Under the pieces are notes generated by a model. The model was given only the letters and a program-made list of their open reading frames with translations, made no database searches and was not told the DNA's origin. Both the position numbers and the translations under genes were made by a program. A stretch of DNA of 15,732 nt from an uncultured Ruminococcus sp. (GTDB lineage: Bacteria; Bacillota; Clostridia; Oscillospirales; Ruminococcaceae). Where the stretch lies: assembly GCA_900551505.1 (NCBI GenBank), contig URWK01000015.1, positions 1 to 15,732 on the forward strand, read 5' to 3'. Positions 6,494 through 14,173 of this stretch are shown here, in pieces (within the stretch, counting starts at the first letter, position 1; each line of letters begins with the position of its first letter).

Positions 6494-7879
6494 TTATTTT
6501 TCAACACCGAATTGAAGAACCACAATATTTTTAAAGTTTGTTATACCTTCCTGATGGTCAAGTGTTGAGCCGTCAAGAATAAGTCCGTTATATTCGCCGT
6601 TTTCAAATACATAATAATACTGTGTGTCCTTTGCCACAAGTTCAATAGTATATTTTGAACCGTCTTCTTTCATGGTGTATTCTATTGAAATAGCAGGGTC
6701 TTTGTCTTCAGGTGCTGCATCAACATCAACTTCTGAGAAATACAAACCTGCGATAGCGGTATAGAACTTGTTATATGACTGGAGCAAGTCCTCGTCAGTG
6801 CTGTCAACCTTAGTTCCGTTTATAGAAATATCCGGCTGAGTATCTGAACGGTTCTTCATGTCCATATCCATAGTAATTTCTTTTCCGTCAAGATTGAGGT
6901 CAATATGAGAAACATCAATCATATCTATCCAGTGAATAACATCATTGAGAACAGAAGAAGTTGATTTATCGAAAAAGTCAAGGTCATATATATTGAATGT
7001 CACAACCTGATTTGTCTTCGGGAAAAGTCCGTAAATTTCAGTATCTCCCTTGAAGTCACCGAAATATACATCAACGGTTTCGTCTTCTGTACCGAGTTTA
7101 AGTTTATATGAAGGATTGGCAAGCCCATATTCCGCAAGATTTACATTTTCTCCTTCTTCCACGAATGAAGTAACTTTTGCACGGACAAGAAGTTCAAGCA
7201 TTGATGAAATATTTGCAATATTTACGTTTCTTTCGACAGGAGCGTGCATGACCCAACCTGTTGTGGAGTCTTTAGTGAGGTCGAACATAACTTTTCCGTC
7301 TTTCTCGAGATAGAAAGTAGAAATCTTTGAAGAACCCACATCGAGAATATAGAGGTCTTTAAGGTCATCTCTTGTGGCTCTGATATTTACGCCATCGCCT
7401 GCGGAGATACAATAAACAGTCTTGTCATCGGGTTTCATTACATAGTAACCTGAATTTGTAGGGGTGGCATTTCCGAGAAGTATTGTGTATTTCTTGCTGC
7501 CGTCTGAGCAGGTTATCGAAATAGGTTTGTCAAGTCCGTATGCTGAAAGGTCTGAAGCATTTTCTTCAATAATCTGTGTAGCGGTCAGCTTTGCCATATA
7601 TTCGGCAATGGTATCCATCTTGTAAGTGTTTACTTTAAAATTTTCATCATTGTCAACTATGTTCCATACATTGTTGTCCTTTTCAAAGCTGTATTCACCG
7701 CTTTCATTGTCAACAAGTATATTGTCAATAGTTGTTGCATCGAAGCTGAAAAGCGTATTTTCGCCGGCATTGTTTTTCTTTTTTTCGTTGTTGCGGTTAA
7801 TCAGAAAATACGCAACGCCCGAGAGAATACCCACAATCAGCAGTCCACATATGATTTTGTACATTAATTTAAGATTCAT
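6494..7879 (-). CDS. DUF4340 domain protein of a Gld-type ABC transporter
   Basis: This 461-residue protein has one N-terminal membrane helix (about 6-27) and a large outward-facing region with repeated strand patterns such as YGLDKPISI and YGLANPSYKLKLGTED. These are typical of DUF4340 proteins, which often accompany GldG-like ABC transport genes. It is the last gene of a four-gene minus-strand unit. Its ATG lies one codon after the TGA of the GldG-family gene and in the same reading frame. The nearest AGGAGG lies about 15 bases upstream, inside the gldG-like gene, which is farther than usual, so translation is probably coupled. The biochemical role is unknown; an extracytoplasmic accessory part of the transporter is the reasonable guess. 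Confidence 0.8.
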   Translation of the reverse strand: MNLKLMYKIICGLLIVGILSGVAYFLINRNNEKKKNNAGENTLFSFDATTIDNILVDNESGEYSFEKDNNVWNIVDNDENFKVNTYKMDTIAEYMAKLTATQIIEENASDLSAYGLDKPISITCSDGSKKYTILLGNATPTNSGYYVMKPDDKTVYCISAGDGVNIRATRDDLKDLYILDVGSSKISTFYLEKDGKVMFDLTKDSTTGWVMHAPVERNVNIANISSMLELLVRAKVTSFVEEGENVNLAEYGLANPSYKLKLGTEDETVDVYFGDFKGDTEIYGLFPKTNQVVTFNIYDLDFFDKSTSSVLNDVIHWIDMIDVSHIDLNLDGKEITMDMDMKNRSDTQPDISINGTKVDSTDEDLLQSYNKFYTAIAGLYFSEVDVDAAPEDKDPAISIEYTMKEDGSKYTIELVAKDTQYYYVFENGEYNGLILDGSTLDHQEGITNFKNIVVLQFGVEK

Positions 7880-7882
7880 ATA

Positions 7883-9370
7883 TCAGCAATGACGCCTCCT
7901 TAACCATACTGCAAGACCTGCTCCAGCAATAACTACAGGAATACAGATAATTACTGCAAGAAGTTTGTTTCCTTCAGCTTCACTCGGAATATTAATACTG
8001 TCCATTGACTGAGTTTTGCTTGCAATCATCATGTCAACGCTTGAGTCATACATCCATGTAAGAGTGCTGAGGAAAAGATACATAGGAATAATTGTATATC
8101 CTTTGCTTGCGTTTTCGTCATCAATAAATTCAGCGTTACCCATTACAACAACCTTTGAATCGTTTCTTGACTTGTCTTCGCCGTACATTGCGAGGTAAAG
8201 TGCAGAACCTTTTATGTCAGAAGGGTTTACGGCAGTACCGCCGAAAGCTTCTCCGACAGCAGTTGCGGAAGACATCATAAGAGGTGAAACGGTAAGTTGT
8301 TCATTTTCAAAGCTCTTTGCATAGAAACTTCTTGAAGGTGTCATGTATACCATGAAATTATCCTGAATTTCAATAAGAGGTGTTGTAAGGTCGTCACCTT
8401 CAACGAGTTCGGCAATTATTGTATAGGGGTCGCCGGAAACGTGTTTTGAATTATCCGTTTCATATACTTTGTCATAGTCCATGCAGATTGCATATTTGTC
8501 GAGAATGGCTTCAATGTTCTTATATCTGACCTTATCGCCGTTAGGTGACATCAGGAAAGAAATATTTCCGCCCTTGTCGAGATAATCGTTGAGTTTGTCT
8601 TTTTCAGCGTCTGTAATATCGTTCTTAGGAGCAGGAATAATGATTATTTCGGCATCTTCGGGAACGGCATCGGCAGTTGTAAGGTTGAGTTCCTTAGCAA
8701 CATAATTACTGCTTTCCATGTTCTGATTGAGAAGTGAATAATCATCTTCAAGAGTTTTTTCTCCGTGTCCCGTAAGGAAATATACTGTAGGTTCAACACC
8801 GCTTATAAGATACTGAATAGCACTTGTAATGTAGTTTTCGCCTGTGAAGTAATATTTTCCGTCATCGGCATTTGAGTAAACGAGATTTGTGGAATCAACT
8901 TTTTTGGTTTTGCCGTTGCCCTGTACGATAATATCGTCATCGTCAAGCTGTAAGCTTCCGTCAGGGTTAAGGTCATTTACAATCTGCGGTTCTGTGGTCG
9001 GGTCAACATATTTTACGGTTACTCTGTCGTAACTGTCATAATCGTCAGCGATTTTCGCAAGTGTTTTTGTAATTACATATTTTGTGCCGTCCGAAGGTTT
9101 GTAGTAATTGAGAAGTCTGTCACGGTCGGACAGAAGATATATTGTTACATCAAAGTCGAGTGTATCAAGAACTTTCTTTGAAGTGTCGCTAAGTGAATAC
9201 ATATTGTTTGAAGACATATCCCATTCAACGTTAACACTTGATGCAAGCATATTCAGCGGAACAACGGCAAGCAATATGGCAATTGCAAGTATAATGGCAA
9301 CGATACTGAACTTTTTACCCTTGTTTGCAGTAACTTCGCCGGTCTGTTTGGTTTTGTTTTCTTTAGCCAT
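7883..9370 (-). CDS. GldG-family ABC transporter auxiliary protein
   Basis: This 495-residue protein has a basic N-terminus, a membrane helix (about 22-46), a long extracytoplasmic domain and a C-terminal helix (about 470-488) followed by RRRHC. The segment GENYITSAIQYLISG, then VYFLTGHGEKTLED and later IIIIPAPKNDITDAEKDKLNDYL, match the GldG / ABC-type uncharacterised transport family. In Bacteroidetes GldA, GldF and GldG form an ABC complex needed for gliding. In Firmicutes the same gene set occurs without known gliding, and its substrate is not established. The gene sits 6 nt after the permease gene with an AAGGGGG site overlapping the permease end. Confidence 0.82.
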   Translation of the reverse strand: MAKENKTKQTGEVTANKGKKFSIVAIILAIAILLAVVPLNMLASSVNVEWDMSSNNMYSLSDTSKKVLDTLDFDVTIYLLSDRDRLLNYYKPSDGTKYVITKTLAKIADDYDSYDRVTVKYVDPTTEPQIVNDLNPDGSLQLDDDDIIVQGNGKTKKVDSTNLVYSNADDGKYYFTGENYITSAIQYLISGVEPTVYFLTGHGEKTLEDDYSLLNQNMESSNYVAKELNLTTADAVPEDAEIIIIPAPKNDITDAEKDKLNDYLDKGGNISFLMSPNGDKVRYKNIEAILDKYAICMDYDKVYETDNSKHVSGDPYTIIAELVEGDDLTTPLIEIQDNFMVYMTPSRSFYAKSFENEQLTVSPLMMSSATAVGEAFGGTAVNPSDIKGSALYLAMYGEDKSRNDSKVVVMGNAEFIDDENASKGYTIIPMYLFLSTLTWMYDSSVDMMIASKTQSMDSINIPSEAEGNKLLAVIICIPVVIAGAGLAVWLRRRHC

Positions 9371-9376
9371 TTTCAG

Positions 9377-10108
9377 TTACCCCCTTGTCCAGCGTCTTTT
9401 TTCAACAGAAATCATAGTCCAGCAGAGAACAACTATTACGAATGTAACATAGAAAACAAGGTCTGAAAGACTGAAAACACCTGTAGCGAAGTTCGCAAAT
9501 CTTGCCTGCGGTGAAATCGCTGTGAGGAAGTCGGAAACTACAGGAATTGTGCTTATGAAACTGTTTGATGCGAATGTGTCTACAAAATAAAGAAGAAGCA
9601 TTGAAGCTTCACCGAGTATAGCTGCGATAATCTGGCTTTCTGTAAATGTTGACATCAGCATTCCTACAGATATACATACAAGTCCCCATGCGAAAAAGCC
9701 TATGTAACCGCATATAAGGCTTGACCATACTACATGACCGTTTATAAGTGCTATAATCGGATATATGAATGTTACTGCCATCATTGCAAGGTATACTGTG
9801 GCGATTGCAAGGAATTTGCCGATAACAATCTGAAAAACATTAAGAGGCGAAGACATGAGCAGGACTTCCGTACCTGCCTTTCTTTCTTCCGCAAATGATT
9901 TCATCGTGAGAGCAGGTATAAGAAAGATAAAGTAAAAAAAGTAGTTATAAAAGATAGTTGCGAAAGAAAATTCAAAAGTTGTACCGACAAGGTTTGTCAG
10001 CCAGTTGATGAATGTAAAAGAAAATATGAGCATGAAAATTGCAGTTATTACATATGCAAGCGGAGAAAAGAAGTAAGACTGCAATTCCTTTTTATAGACA
10101 GAAAACAT
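9377..10108 (-). CDS. ABC-2 type permease, GldF-like
   Basis: The product is 243 residues long with about six membrane helices and the ABC-2 permease features of this group: MFSVYKKELQSYFFSPLAYV at the N-terminus and ALTMKSFAEERKAGTEVLLMSSPL around residues 65-90. It would form the membrane channel for the GldA-like ATPase encoded just upstream. A TTG at 10120 could extend it by four residues, but that codon is too close to the GGAGG site. The ATG at 10108 is preferred, although its spacing of about 13 bases is long. It lies 27 nt after the ATPase stop and 6 nt before the GldG-family gene, so all four genes form one unit. Confidence 0.82.
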   Translation of the reverse strand: MFSVYKKELQSYFFSPLAYVITAIFMLIFSFTFINWLTNLVGTTFEFSFATIFYNYFFYFIFLIPALTMKSFAEERKAGTEVLLMSSPLNVFQIVIGKFLAIATVYLAMMAVTFIYPIIALINGHVVWSSLICGYIGFFAWGLVCISVGMLMSTFTESQIIAAILGEASMLLLYFVDTFASNSFISTIPVVSDFLTAISPQARFANFATGVFSLSDLVFYVTFVIVVLCWTMISVEKRRWTRG

Positions 10109-10135
10109 ATTAAAAAGCAATCCTCCGTATAATTA

Positions 10136-11074
10136 TTATTTTTGGCTCTTGTCAGTGAGGTTAACAAAGACTTCCTCAAGTGTAAGTTTGACAGTCTGGA
10201 TTTCAACGATTTCAAAGTTTTCGGATACAAGATGTGAAGTAATATTCTTTCTGACCTGTTCATTTTCGGTTTCAACGATGTATCTGAAAGTATTGTCAGC
10301 GGTCTGCTCTTTGACTTCAACGGAAATAACGCCTGCAAGAGAGTCGATAAGGTCTGTGACTTTTTCCTTGTCGCCGACAATGGTAATCGAAAGAGTAACC
10401 TTTTCATCATTTCCGCTTTCGAGGTTCTGAGGAGTATCCTCTGCGGTTATAACCCCCTTATTGATAATAACCAGTCTTTCGCAGACAGCCGAAACTTCCT
10501 GCAAAATGTGTGAGCTGAAAATGATGGTGTGGTTTTTCTTCAGGCTTTTTATAAGGTTACGGACTTCAAGGGTCTGTCGTGGGTCAAGTCCTACCGTAGG
10601 TTCGTCAAGTATGAGAACTTTCGGATTTCCGAGAAGTGCCTGTGCAAAGCCTACTCTTTGACGATAACCTTTTGAAAGGTTTTTGATAACACGCTTTTCC
10701 ATATCGGTAATTTTAAGTGCGTCCATGGCATATTCGATTTGAGCGGTTCTTTTGTCTTTCGGAACACCCTTGATACCGGCAACGAATTTCAGATATTCGA
10801 TAACTTTCATATCTGTATAGAGTGGTGGTAATTCGGGAAGATAACCGATTTTTTTCTTAACCTCCTTTGGATTTTCAGAAATATCAATACCGTCTACTTT
10901 AATTGTTCCGGAAGTAGGCGGGAGATACCCTGTAATCATATTCATTGTGGTTGATTTTCCCGCACCGTTAGGACCGAGAAAACCGAGAATTTCATTTTTT
11001 CCGACATGGAAGCTTATATTGTTTACCGCAGTAATTTTTCCGTACTTCTTAGTCAGATTCTGAATTTCAATCAT
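10136..11074 (-). CDS. ABC transporter ATP-binding protein, GldA-like
   Basis: This 312-residue cytoplasmic ATPase has a Walker A motif GPNGAGKST (34-42, Lys40), signature LSKGY (133-137), Walker B VLILDEP (153-159, Glu158) and switch His189 (FSSHILQEV). All catalytic residues are present. The last 90 or so residues form an extra domain ending in LTLEEVFVNLTDKSQK, as in ABC-2 ATPases of the DrrA/GldA type. It is the first gene of the minus-strand unit and is preceded by AAGGAG about 7 bases before the ATG. A perfect 12-bp palindrome (11090-11101) lies just upstream of that site. Confidence 0.9.
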   Translation of the reverse strand: MIEIQNLTKKYGKITAVNNISFHVGKNEILGFLGPNGAGKSTTMNMITGYLPPTSGTIKVDGIDISENPKEVKKKIGYLPELPPLYTDMKVIEYLKFVAGIKGVPKDKRTAQIEYAMDALKITDMEKRVIKNLSKGYRQRVGFAQALLGNPKVLILDEPTVGLDPRQTLEVRNLIKSLKKNHTIIFSSHILQEVSAVCERLVIINKGVITAEDTPQNLESGNDEKVTLSITIVGDKEKVTDLIDSLAGVISVEVKEQTADNTFRYIVETENEQVRKNITSHLVSENFEIVEIQTVKLTLEEVFVNLTDKSQK

Positions 11075-11089
11075 AAATTTCTCCTTTCC

Positions 11090-11101
11090 GCCTTATAAGG
11101 C
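11090..11101. promoter_or_regulatory. 12-bp perfect palindrome before the GldA-like gene
   Basis: GCCTTATAAGGC is a perfect dyad sitting a few bases upstream of the ribosome binding site of the GldA-like gene, in the untranslated leader of that unit. It could be an operator or a small RNA hairpin that affects translation. Function is inferred from position only. Confidence 0.35.
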
Positions 11102-11420
11102 ACTATTCATTTAATTATTACAGAAAAATATGAATATATGATTTCTGCAATGTAACCATTTGCAGATTCGAAGCCATGCCCGGACGCTCAGCATGACATT
11201 TGATGTCACTTTAGAGTATATAAAATAATTGTGTGTGTTTAATGTGAGAAATTTGTGCTTTTCATGAAAAGAAGATGGAAGAAAATATATAAAAATAAAA
11301 AGGCATTTTGTAGATATTCACAAATTAACTTTTAAAAAACTATACATAATGCATAACCGACAAAGCTTTGTAGGCAAATTGCACAAATTATTTTGCACAT
11401 TATTGTGTAATTATGAGGGA
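11102..11420. promoter_or_regulatory. Dyad-rich divergent intergenic region
   Basis: No coding frame is supported here. The region separates the divergent GldA-like and GH48 genes. It holds several dyads: TGACAT-TTG-ATGTCA (11194-11208), a perfect 14-bp palindrome CTTTTCATGAAAAG (11258-11271), ACAAAGCTTTGT (11360-11371) and a near-perfect 18-bp dyad TTGCACATTATTGTGTAA (11393-11410) that ends 10 bases before the GH48 -35 box. A weak minus-strand -10 TATACT (11215-11220) may serve the GldA-like unit. The dyads suggest binding of one or more dimeric regulators. Confidence 0.4.
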
Positions 11421-11449
11421 TTGACAAATTGAATAAAGTATACTATAAT
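11421..11449 (+). promoter_or_regulatory. Perfect sigma-A promoter of the GH48 gene
   Basis: TTGACA (11421-11426) and TATAAT (11444-11449) are separated by 17 bases. Transcription would begin near 11456, leaving a leader of about 190 nt before the GH48 start codon. A fully consensus promoter fits a gene that is normally among the most highly expressed in cellulosomal bacteria. Confidence 0.8.
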
Positions 11450-11561
11450 AAAATTACATTAAATTGTGTTGATATTGTGATTGCTTTGTGTTCAGTTTTA
11501 CATAACTCAGGACGTTGCACAAATTCACCTTTCAGCATAGTATGTGAATATTTCTCAGTCT

Positions 11562-11583
11562 GCTGTTGAAACGTTTAAACAGC
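11562..11583 (+). promoter_or_regulatory. LacI-family-like operator dyad in the GH48 leader
   Basis: A 22-bp dyad with one mismatched pair has its left half GCTGTTGAAAC at 11562-11572 and the central core AAACGTTT. LacI/GalR-family operators commonly have such a CG-centred core. It does not match the cre consensus exactly. It lies about 105 nt downstream of the predicted start point and 63 nt upstream of the ATG, so it could act as a roadblock, or as an RNA hairpin. The regulator is not in this window. Confidence 0.45.
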
Positions 11584-11646
11584 AAGGCGGAAATCCCAAA
11601 AACGAAAAATTTTAAATCTAATCTTTACGGAGAGGGGAAAATTGAA

Positions 11647-14115
11647 ATGATAAGTAAAAAGCTCAAGGGCATAGCAGCCGGTTCATTTGCAGTTCTCATG
11701 GCTTCACAGGCAATGCTTCCGCTTGCAACTTCAGCACTCGAAGTTCCTTATGCCAACAGAACAAAGGAAGACGCTTTCGGCAACTCAACATACAAGGAAA
11801 GATTCCTTTCACTTTATGATGACGTTGTAACAAAGGGTCAGGAAAACGGATACCTCAGCTCAGACAACGTTGCAAGTGGTGGTTTCGGTGTTCCTTACCA
11901 CTCAGTTGAAACACTCATCGTTGAAGCTCCTGACTACGGTCACGAAACAACTTCAGAAGCTATGTCATACATTGTATGGGTAGCTGCAATGAGAGATGCT
12001 CTTACAAAGGGTACTGCTGATGCAAGTTCAGACCTCGCTAAGGCTTGGAAGACAATGGAAGTCATCATTCCTACAATGCAGGAAGGTTTCTGGAGAAACA
12101 ACCCATCTGCTACATACGCTGATGAATATGACACTCCTGAAGAATATCCGTCACCAAACCAGAACGGTAACACAGGTAGTGCTCCTCTGTTCAATGCTTT
12201 CAAACAGGCTTACTCAAGTGATGATGGTCTTTACCTCATGCACTGGCTCGCAGACGTTGATAACTGGTATGGTTACAGCGGAAGCGGTAAAGATTTCACA
12301 TTTATCAATACATTCCAGAGAGGTGCTCAGGAATCTTGTTGGGAAACAATTCCTCACCCATCAATCGAAGAATTCAAGTACGGTAACTCACAGTCCGGTA
12401 TTATCGGTGCTCTCTCAGCTGACGCTCAGCCTTCAAAGCAGTGGAGATATACAAACGCTCCTGACGCTGAAGACCGTGCTATTCAGGCTGTATTTGAAGC
12501 AAACAGAGCAGGCGTAGGCGATTCAAACGTTACTACACTCGCTGGTAAGATGGCTGACCAGATTCGTTCAAATATGTTCGATAAGTACTACAAGGCACTC
12601 GGTTGCCAGAGCAAGAACGTTGACATGGGCGGCGGTTCAGGTTACAAGAGCTGTCATTACCTCAACTCATGGTATACTTCATGGGGCGGTGCTCTTGACG
12701 GTGCTTGGACATGGCAGATTGGTGCTTCACACATTCACGAATTCTACCAGAACCCACTTCAGGCTTACGCAGTTCTCGTTGACAGCGACCTCAACAGTGC
12801 TATGAAGGCTGAAGGTGCTACTAAGGACTGGGAAACATCTCTTACAAGACAGCTCGAATTCTATCAGTGGTTACAGTCTGCTGAAGGTCCGATTGCTGGT
12901 GGTTGTACAAACTCTTGGAATGGTAGATATGAAACATATCCAAGCGGTCAGTCAACATTCTATGATATGGCTTACCTCGAACACCCGGTTTACCTCGACC
13001 CAGGTTCAAACCACTGGATTGGTAACCAGGTATGGGCTATGCAGAGACTTGCAGAACTCTACTACACAGCTAAGGAAGACGGCGATTCAACAGTTACAGA
13101 TATGTCTGAATCAGTTATCACACCTTGGGTACAGTGGGCAGTTGAAAATATTCACTTCGATGATGATATCGTTGCTGAATATGGTAATGGTGCTACTTAT
13201 GCAATTCCTGCTTCACTCGACTGGGAAGGTCAGCCTGAAACATGGAATGGTACAAAGCCGGCTAACTCAAATCTCCACGCTATAATTACAGCTTACGGTT
13301 CAGCCGATATTGGTTGTGTAGCTTCATTTGCAGATACTCTCATTTACTACGCAAAGGCTGAAGGTGTTGAAGCTTCAACAGATGCTAATGGTGAACTCGT
13401 ATTTACAGGCGGTTCAGAACTTGGTCAGAAGGCTCTCTCTATTGGTAAAGAACTCCTTGACAGACTTTGGGAAGAAAACCGTGACGATATCGGTGTTGCT
13501 AAGGCTGATACAAATACAAGCTACAAGAGACTCTTTGAACAGGAAGTTTGGGTTCCAAACAGCTACAAGGGTACAATGCCTAACGGTGACAAACTTGAAA
13601 CAGGTGCTACATTCTACAGCATCAGAACAATGTACAAAGATGACCCGAGATTTGCAGAACTCGAAGCTGACTACAATGATAACGGCGAAACAGATACAAC
13701 AGAATTTACATACCACAGATTCTGGCATCAGGGTGACGTTCTTATTGCTCTCGGCGCACTTGCTCAGCTCTTCCCAGAAGTAACTCCAGACGGTGATGGC
13801 AGTTCAGAAACAACAACTACAACAACTACAACAGAAACTACAGAAACAACAACTACAACATCTACAACTTCAGGCACTACAACAAGTGGTGAAGAAGGAG
13901 ATGTTAAGTGGGGAGATGTAAACTGTGACGGTAAGGTTAACATTGCTGACCTCTTCCTCCTTGCACAGCACATTGCAGCTCTTACAACTGTAGAAGGACA
14001 GGGATTCAAGAACGCTGACGTAGCTAACGATGGTAAGGTTAACATTGCTGACCTCTTCAAACTCGCTCAGTACGTTGCACAGCTCATTGACTACTCTGAA
14101 CTTGGCAAGAAATAA
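11647..14115 (+). CDS. GH48 cellulase (processive exo-cellulase) with type I dockerin
   Basis: The 822-residue secreted enzyme has a signal peptide (about 1-31, ending ATSA before LEV), a family-48 glycoside hydrolase module (about 33-712), a Thr-rich linker (about 719-748) and a dockerin (755-815). The GH48 motif GHETTSEAMSY contains Glu104, the expected proton donor. The TNAPDAEDRA stretch (269-278) is conserved in the family and, from memory, holds the catalytic base; I do not assign the exact residue. GH48 enzymes are inverting and release mainly cellobiose from the reducing ends of cellulose. The dockerin loops DVNCDGKVNIAD and DVANDGKVNIAD are almost identical and would bind a scaffoldin cohesin. 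The start at 11647 follows GGAGAGGGG (11629-11637), 9 bases away. A longer frame from 11566 would include the operator dyad and lacks this site. Frequent GGT, GCT, CTC and AAC codons contrast with the neighbouring genes and suggest high expression. Confidence 0.95.
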   Translation: MISKKLKGIAAGSFAVLMASQAMLPLATSALEVPYANRTKEDAFGNSTYKERFLSLYDDVVTKGQENGYLSSDNVASGGFGVPYHSVETLIVEAPDYGHETTSEAMSYIVWVAAMRDALTKGTADASSDLAKAWKTMEVIIPTMQEGFWRNNPSATYADEYDTPEEYPSPNQNGNTGSAPLFNAFKQAYSSDDGLYLMHWLADVDNWYGYSGSGKDFTFINTFQRGAQESCWETIPHPSIEEFKYGNSQSGIIGALSADAQPSKQWRYTNAPDAEDRAIQAVFEANRAGVGDSNVTTLAGKMADQIRSNMFDKYYKALGCQSKNVDMGGGSGYKSCHYLNSWYTSWGGALDGAWTWQIGASHIHEFYQNPLQAYAVLVDSDLNSAMKAEGATKDWETSLTRQLEFYQWLQSAEGPIAGGCTNSWNGRYETYPSGQSTFYDMAYLEHPVYLDPGSNHWIGNQVWAMQRLAELYYTAKEDGDSTVTDMSESVITPWVQWAVENIHFDDDIVAEYGNGATYAIPASLDWEGQPETWNGTKPANSNLHAIITAYGSADIGCVASFADTLIYYAKAEGVEASTDANGELVFTGGSELGQKALSIGKELLDRLWEENRDDIGVAKADTNTSYKRLFEQEVWVPNSYKGTMPNGDKLETGATFYSIRTMYKDDPRFAELEADYNDNGETDTTEFTYHRFWHQGDVLIALGALAQLFPEVTPDGDGSSETTTTTTTTETTETTTTTSTTSGTTTSGEEGDVKWGDVNCDGKVNIADLFLLAQHIAALTTVEGQGFKNADVANDGKVNIADLFKLAQYVAQLIDYSELGKK
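13801..13890 (+). repeat. ACA/ACT codon repeat encoding the Thr-rich linker
   Basis: A low-complexity run of ACA, ACT and GAA codons encodes Thr tracts broken by Glu and Ser between the catalytic module and the dockerin. Such linkers are usually flexible and O-glycosylated. The repeat is prone to length change by slippage. Confidence 0.8.
13927..14058 (+). repeat. 30-bp near-identical repeat of the two dockerin loops
   Basis: Copies at 13927-13956 and 14029-14058 differ at one base of 30 (GAC versus GAT at the start). They encode DGKVNIADLF in both calcium-binding segments. Near-identity at synonymous sites suggests recent duplication, gene conversion or strong codon selection. Confidence 0.75.
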
Positions 14116-14135
14116 TTTCTGAAATAATATAAATT

Positions 14136-14169
14136 AATCCCCTGCCTGTAAAAAGGTAGGGGATTTTTT
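14136..14169 (+). terminator. Intrinsic terminator of the GH48 gene
   Basis: AATCCCCTGCCT (14136-14147) pairs with AGGTAGGGGATT (14154-14165) with one G-T pair and a 6-base loop, followed by a T run to 14169. It starts about 20 bases after the GH48 stop and lies just before the end of the convergent DUF3783 gene. Confidence 0.85.
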
Positions 14170-14173
14170 GTGT

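Noticed and set aside
10048..10410. Minus-strand 120-residue ORF across the ATPase and permease genes
   Set aside because: It is out of frame with two well-supported genes and has no family features.
11566..11646. N-terminal extension of the GH48 gene
   Set aside because: It would put a polar, Lys-rich segment before a clear signal peptide, overlaps the operator-like dyad, and the strong ribosome site belongs to the ATG at 11647.
11996..13783. Several long alternative-frame ORFs inside the GH48 gene
   Set aside because: They overlap a recognised enzyme gene, show no protein family pattern and reflect its codon bias.
13764..14060. Minus-strand ORF across the linker and dockerin
   Set aside because: Its Val-rich and duplicated sequence is the complement of the Thr linker and the dockerin repeats.
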